This document shows, piece after piece, positions 7,253-9,814 of a stretch of DNA of 9,814 nt. Positions within the stretch are counted from its first letter, which is position 1. Every line of letters starts with the position of its first letter. Where the stretch lies: the NCBI GenBank assembly GCA_001798265.1, contig MGRR01000012.1, positions 1-9,814 on the forward strand, in the 5' to 3' direction. The position numbers and the translations under genes were made by a program. Source of the stretch: Deltaproteobacteria bacterium RIFCSPHIGHO2_12_FULL_43_9. GTDB lineage: Bacteria; Bdellovibrionota; O2-12-FULL-43-9. The notes beneath the pieces were generated by a model. It saw nothing but the letters and a program-made list of their open reading frames with translations, was not told where the DNA came from and searched no databases.

Positions 7253-7684
7253 CTAACTTTGCTCTAATACAAACAGAGGTTGTCCGAACTCAACGGGATC
7301 TCCGTTTTCAACGAGAATATCCAGAATTTTCCCATTTATGTCCGATTCTATCTCATTCATCAATTTCATGGCTTCAACTATACAGAGTATAGCCCCTTTT
7401 TTTACAAAGTCTCCTTTTTCAACAAATGGATCGGCATCAGGGGAGGGTTGTCTGTAGAAGGTTCCGACAAAAGGGGATTTAAGGAGGTGCCCATTGGCTT
7501 GGGCCCCCTTTGCCATTTGTATTTCTGTGGACTCAAGATTGGGTTGTGCATGAGAAGAGGACGATTGCGATTGTTTTTTGATTCTAATCCTTCGCCCGTT
7601 TTCCTCTACCTCTATCTCTTCCAGCTTGCTTGCTTCAAGGATGGCAATAAGCTCTTTTATATCCTCAGTTTTCACTTTACTCAT
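7253..7684 (-). CDS. accB: Acetyl-CoA carboxylase, biotin carboxyl carrier protein
   Basis: AccB carries the biotin that shuttles the carboxyl group from AccC to the carboxyltransferase. The 143-residue protein has the usual layout: an N-terminal helical segment (IKELIAILEASKLEEIEVEE), a Ser/Gln/His linker at about 38-50, and a C-terminal biotinyl domain from about 68. The biotinylation motif EAMKLMNEI places the modified lysine at K107, and the preceding PFVGTFYRQPSPDADPFVEKG holds the thumb region typical of acetyl-CoA carboxylase carriers. It is 3 nt downstream of the peptidase and abuts accC. The ATG at 7684 follows TGAGGA with no spacer, which is unusually tight; the GTG at codon 4 (7675) would have a normal 9-nt spacing and would only remove MSK, so the exact start is uncertain. 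Confidence 0.96.
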   Translation of the reverse strand: MSKVKTEDIKELIAILEASKLEEIEVEENGRRIRIKKQSQSSSSHAQPNLESTEIQMAKGAQANGHLLKSPFVGTFYRQPSPDADPFVEKGDFVKKGAILCIVEAMKLMNEIESDINGKILDILVENGDPVEFGQPLFVLEQS

Positions 7685-7690
7685 TCCTCA
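7685..7690 (-). promoter_or_regulatory. Shine-Dalgarno TGAGGA directly abutting the accB ATG
   Basis: On the minus strand TGAGGA runs straight into ATGAGTAAAGTG. Its TGA is also the stop of the upstream peptidase gene. Normal spacing is about 5-10 nt, which would fit the GTG at codon 4 better than the ATG. Confidence 0.55.
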
Positions 7691-8752
7691 ACCGATTGAG
7701 CGAAAGGCCTTATCCGTCGGAGTCAATACTTCATGCCCAGAGTCTGTAACCAGGATCATATCCTCAATTCTCACCCCACCCCAACCGGGTAAATAAATCC
7801 CAGGTTCTACAGTAATAACCATCCCCGGTTCAAGTTTTTGCTTGTTTTCAGAGGCTATTGTGGGGAGTTCGTGGACTTCAAGCCCCACACCATGCCCGGT
7901 GCTATGGGTGAAGTTTTTGCCGTATCCCTTTTTTGAAATATGATCCCTGCCTATCTTATCGATTTGCCCGCAGGTAACGCCAGGTTTAATCGCGTCAACC
8001 GCCATGTCATGCGCATCTTTTACGATTGCGTATATCTGTTTTTGTTTCTTATCCGCTTTGCCGACTACCACGGTCACAGTTTCATCCGAACAGTAGCCTT
8101 TGTAAACGGAGCCATAATCAATGGTTAATAATTCCCCCGATTTTATTTTTTTGTCACTTGCTCTACCGTGGGGCAACGCGCTTCTGGTTCCTGAAGCGAC
8201 GATAGGCTCGAAGGATACGCCATCCGCTCCCCCTTTTCTCATTCCAATTTCCAGTGCAAGCGCGATATCTTTTTCAACATCCCCAGGTTTTATTTCAGAG
8301 AGCACTTTTTCGAGGGCGGTGTGTGCTATCTTCGCGGCTTTTTTGAGAATATTTATTTCGTTTCTATTTTTTTTAATCCGTAATGCGGCTCCTTCCTCTT
8401 TCAGCGGCACCCAGGTTATTCCCTTTGTTAATTCCTTATATTGATTTAACCCCTTCACTGTTAAAGCACCCGGCTCGAAGAGGAGTCGCTTTGTTTTCCC
8501 CTTATTAGAGACTATTTCCGCGATCTCTTTGTACATTTTGCGGTAAAACCTGCAGGAGAAATCTTTGCTTACCTCTTCAGATGCCTGGGTTATATAGCGA
8601 CCATCCGTCAAAAACTCCCCCTTTTTATCCGTAATGAAAATCTGTCCATTTGATCCGGTAAAACCAGTCAGATATCTGACATTCGCCTTGTCAGTAATTA
8701 AAAAACCGTCCACCTTATGATCTTTGATATATTTTTGGATTAAACTATTCAT
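7688..8752 (-). CDS. Xaa-Pro peptidase, M24B family (aminopeptidase P / prolidase-like)
   Basis: This cytoplasmic metallopeptidase should cleave X-Pro bonds, either the N-terminal residue from X-Pro peptides (PepP) or X-Pro dipeptides (PepQ); sequence alone does not separate them. The 354 residues match short M24B members. Residues ~1-125 are the creatinase N-terminal-like domain (LITDKANVRYLTGFTGSNG, LTDGRY). Residues ~130-354 form the pita-bread catalytic domain. The five metal ligands are visible: D212 (TIDYG), D223 (CSDET), H287 (GHGVG), E316 (TVEPG) and E330 (RIED); H195 (PHG) and H294 (VHE) are the usual substrate-site histidines. The common TRT after the second Asp reads TVT here. The start has AGGAAG 8 nt upstream (8761-8766), 12 nt beyond aroQ. 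The pairing with aroQ and acc genes is a familiar order, but efp is missing. The enzyme appears complete. Confidence 0.94.
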   Translation of the reverse strand: MNSLIQKYIKDHKVDGFLITDKANVRYLTGFTGSNGQIFITDKKGEFLTDGRYITQASEEVSKDFSCRFYRKMYKEIAEIVSNKGKTKRLLFEPGALTVKGLNQYKELTKGITWVPLKEEGAALRIKKNRNEINILKKAAKIAHTALEKVLSEIKPGDVEKDIALALEIGMRKGGADGVSFEPIVASGTRSALPHGRASDKKIKSGELLTIDYGSVYKGYCSDETVTVVVGKADKKQKQIYAIVKDAHDMAVDAIKPGVTCGQIDKIGRDHISKKGYGKNFTHSTGHGVGLEVHELPTIASENKQKLEPGMVITVEPGIYLPGWGGVRIEDMILVTDSGHEVLTPTDKAFRSIG

Positions 8753-8764
8753 GTTTATATCTTC

Positions 8765-9199
8765 CTAGTTTATAAGGTCTGAAATCGCCTCTAACCCGTA
8801 AATGTAACTTCGCCATCCGAAACCTTCAATTCTTCCACAAACAACATCTGAAATTATAGAATTGCGGCGGAATAATTCCCGCGAGGATATGTTAGTCATA
8901 TGAATTTCTATAGTAGGGATGTTTGTCGCCGCTATGGCATCCCTGATAGCGATGCTAGTGTGGCCGTAGGCAGCCGGATTTATTATTAATCCATCAGCAA
9001 GGTTTCCCACCTCCTGGATCCATGTGACGATTTCCCCTTCGTGATTTGATTGTTTTGACACTACTTCAATGTTCAGAGTTTTACCTTTTTCTACTAATTT
9101 TTTATCCAGCTCGGTCAATGGGAGTATCCCATAAATCGGTTTTTCCCTGGTGCCGAGTAGATTAAGATTAGGTCCATGTATCACTAAACATCGTTTCAT
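8765..9199 (-). CDS. aroQ: 3-dehydroquinate dehydratase, type II
   Basis: AroQ converts 3-dehydroquinate to 3-dehydroshikimate, the third step of the shikimate pathway to aromatic amino acids, as a soluble (usually dodecameric) enzyme. The 144 residues match the family. The protein opens with HGPNLNLLGTRE; R18 and Y23 (PIYG) form the flexible active-site lid. N74 (INPAAYGHTS), catalytic H80, H100 (EIHMTNISSRELFR) and R107/R111 are all in place, with the QSNHEGE motif at 50-56. The C-terminal GFGWRSYIYGLEAI matches the family's final helix motif, with a less usual W-R in the loop. It starts 19 nt after the roadblock gene; the best Shine-Dalgarno (AGAGGT, 9214-9219) is 14 nt upstream, so initiation may be modest or coupled. 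No other shikimate genes are present in the window. Confidence 0.97.
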   Translation of the reverse strand: MKRCLVIHGPNLNLLGTREKPIYGILPLTELDKKLVEKGKTLNIEVVSKQSNHEGEIVTWIQEVGNLADGLIINPAAYGHTSIAIRDAIAATNIPTIEIHMTNISSRELFRRNSIISDVVCGRIEGFGWRSYIYGLEAISDLIN

Positions 9200-9218
9200 G
9201 GTTTAAAGTCCGGACCTC

Positions 9219-9566
9219 TTAAAGTGGGAGTTGCTTTCCCAGATTGCGGAGTTTGAACAGCGCCTGCCCGCGAGAGGTCTCCTGAAGAGTGATTAACATG
9301 ATGAAATACGGGTTCACAAGGGAGATATGGATGGAGAGTTTTTCCGTGGAAAAGCTACATTCACTTAATTTCCCGAGATTTAACTGATTCATCAGACTTG
9401 ATACATCACTGCAGATTCTGGAATATTCCGCGGCCAATAATCCTGGATCGGATGGGTTGAGCCTGTGATACTCGGCGATTGTTAATCCGTTGGTGTCGAC
9501 AACCAGGCAGGCAAGAGCCCCTGGAGTATTATTAACAATATCTTCTAAAAAGGATTCAAGTTGCAT
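9219..9566 (-). CDS. Roadblock/LC7-domain protein (MglB-like)
   Basis: This small protein fits the roadblock/LC7 fold: MQLESFLEDIVNNTPGALACLVVDTNGLTIAEY at the start (helix, two strands, a DTNG turn), a central helix with LLAAEYSRICSDVSSLMNQL, then strands IHISLVNPYFIMLITL and a final helix. Family members are usually dimers that control or bind small Ras-like GTPases, as MglB does with MglA in polarity and motility; no GTPase gene lies in the window. I chose the ATG at 9566 (115 residues) over an upstream ATG at 9647 because the domain begins right there, a GGA-type ribosome site lies about 6 nt upstream, and the extra 27 residues would be non-domain sequence that overlaps another open frame. 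The start overlaps the upstream stop by 11 nt. Specific function is unknown. Confidence 0.75.
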   Translation of the reverse strand: MQLESFLEDIVNNTPGALACLVVDTNGLTIAEYHRLNPSDPGLLAAEYSRICSDVSSLMNQLNLGKLSECSFSTEKLSIHISLVNPYFIMLITLQETSRGQALFKLRNLGKQLPL

Positions 9567-9814
9567 TTGTAATTCCACGCAGCATTGAAAGTATGTTGGA
9601 TAAACGGTTGAGTTTTCTCTCTCTTCTTCCTGTTGGCCTTTTGTCATCGGAAAAAGTTGGTAATGGATTGGGAATCTCTAATCTTTCAAAGAGAGAACCG
9701 ACGTTCTTTATCTGGAAGTTTTGGGCTGCCTCCTCGACACCTCCTATAGGTTCTGGGGTATTTATTGGAGGTAGGTGTCGTTCCCACTCTTTAACCTTTA
9801 TATCCAGCTCATTA
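9556..9814 (-). CDS. C-terminal end of an unrecognised upstream gene
   Basis: A frame entering from the right edge stays open for 85 codons and stops at TGA (9558-9556), overlapping the roadblock ATG by 11 nt. The visible tail is charged and Pro-containing (HLPPINTPEPIGGVEEA), then ends with a basic, amphipathic stretch (RRERKLNRLSNILSMLRGI). I do not recognise the family. The basic helical ending is loosely like the tails of TPR proteins that precede roadblock genes in delta-type bacteria, but this is weak. The other two minus-strand frames are broken by stops across 9660-9814, which supports this one as coding. Confidence 0.6.
   Translation of the reverse strand, partial: NELDIKVKEWERHLPPINTPEPIGGVEEAAQNFQIKNVGSLFERLEIPNPLPTFSDDKRPTGRRERKLNRLSNILSMLRGITNAT

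Noticed and set aside
7280..7699. 139-codon open frame on the + strand opposite accB
   Set aside because: It mirrors accB almost end to end; accB has a full biotinyl domain, so this frame is a shadow.
9735..9780. Inverted repeat CGACACCT ... AGGTGTCG with a 30-nt loop
   Set aside because: The 8-bp arms with a long loop are easily found by chance, and the site lies in the open frame of the upstream gene.

Overview
The window carries nine genes, all on the minus strand, so transcription runs from the right edge to the left edge. Every junction is an overlap or a gap of at most 19 nt, so it reads as the middle of one long operon with no visible internal promoter or terminator. Both edges cut through genes. 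An N-terminally anchored TamB-like protein and a signal-peptide-bearing Omp85 protein show a diderm (Gram-negative) bacterium. The moderately AT-rich sequence, the roadblock/LC7 and TPR genes, and the GTCAT-type dispersed repeats suggest an uncultured lineage of the Desulfobacterota / SAR324 / Nitrospinota / Nitrospirota kind. That placement is an inference; there is no rRNA or other decisive marker here.

In transcription order (right to left) the genes are: the C-terminal end of an unrecognised gene (9814-9556); a small roadblock/LC7 protein (9566-9219); aroQ, type II 3-dehydroquinate dehydratase (9199-8765); an M24B Xaa-Pro peptidase (8752-7688); accB, the biotin carboxyl carrier protein (7684-7253); accC, biotin carboxylase (7252-5915); a TPR protein (5918-5052); a 1295-residue TamB-like translocation factor (5055-1168); and the first 386 codons of a BamA/TamA-family Omp85 protein (1160-1), which continues beyond the left edge. 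accC/TPR and TPR/tamB are joined by 4-nt ATGA overlaps, and accB/accC abut with no gap.

Functionally the operon joins malonyl-CoA synthesis (AccB and AccC; the AccA/AccD carboxyltransferase genes are not here) with outer-membrane construction (TamB and Omp85). A TPR adaptor-like protein sits between them, and housekeeping genes aroQ and the peptidase lie upstream. aroQ-pepP-efp-accB-accC is a familiar gene order; here efp is absent between the peptidase and accB.

The most unusual part is the linker of the TPR gene (about 5300-5520). It appears to be built from GTCAT-type intergenic repeat sequences read in frame: a 52-bp double-hairpin palindromic element, a truncated relative, an 18-bp tandem array that seems to have grown from a second hairpin repeat, and a possible degenerate third type. 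Such elements normally lie between genes; here they are translated into a low-complexity acidic linker between two TPR segments. No RNA genes, CRISPR arrays, insertion sequences or phage genes were seen, and no non-coding stretch exceeds 19 bases.
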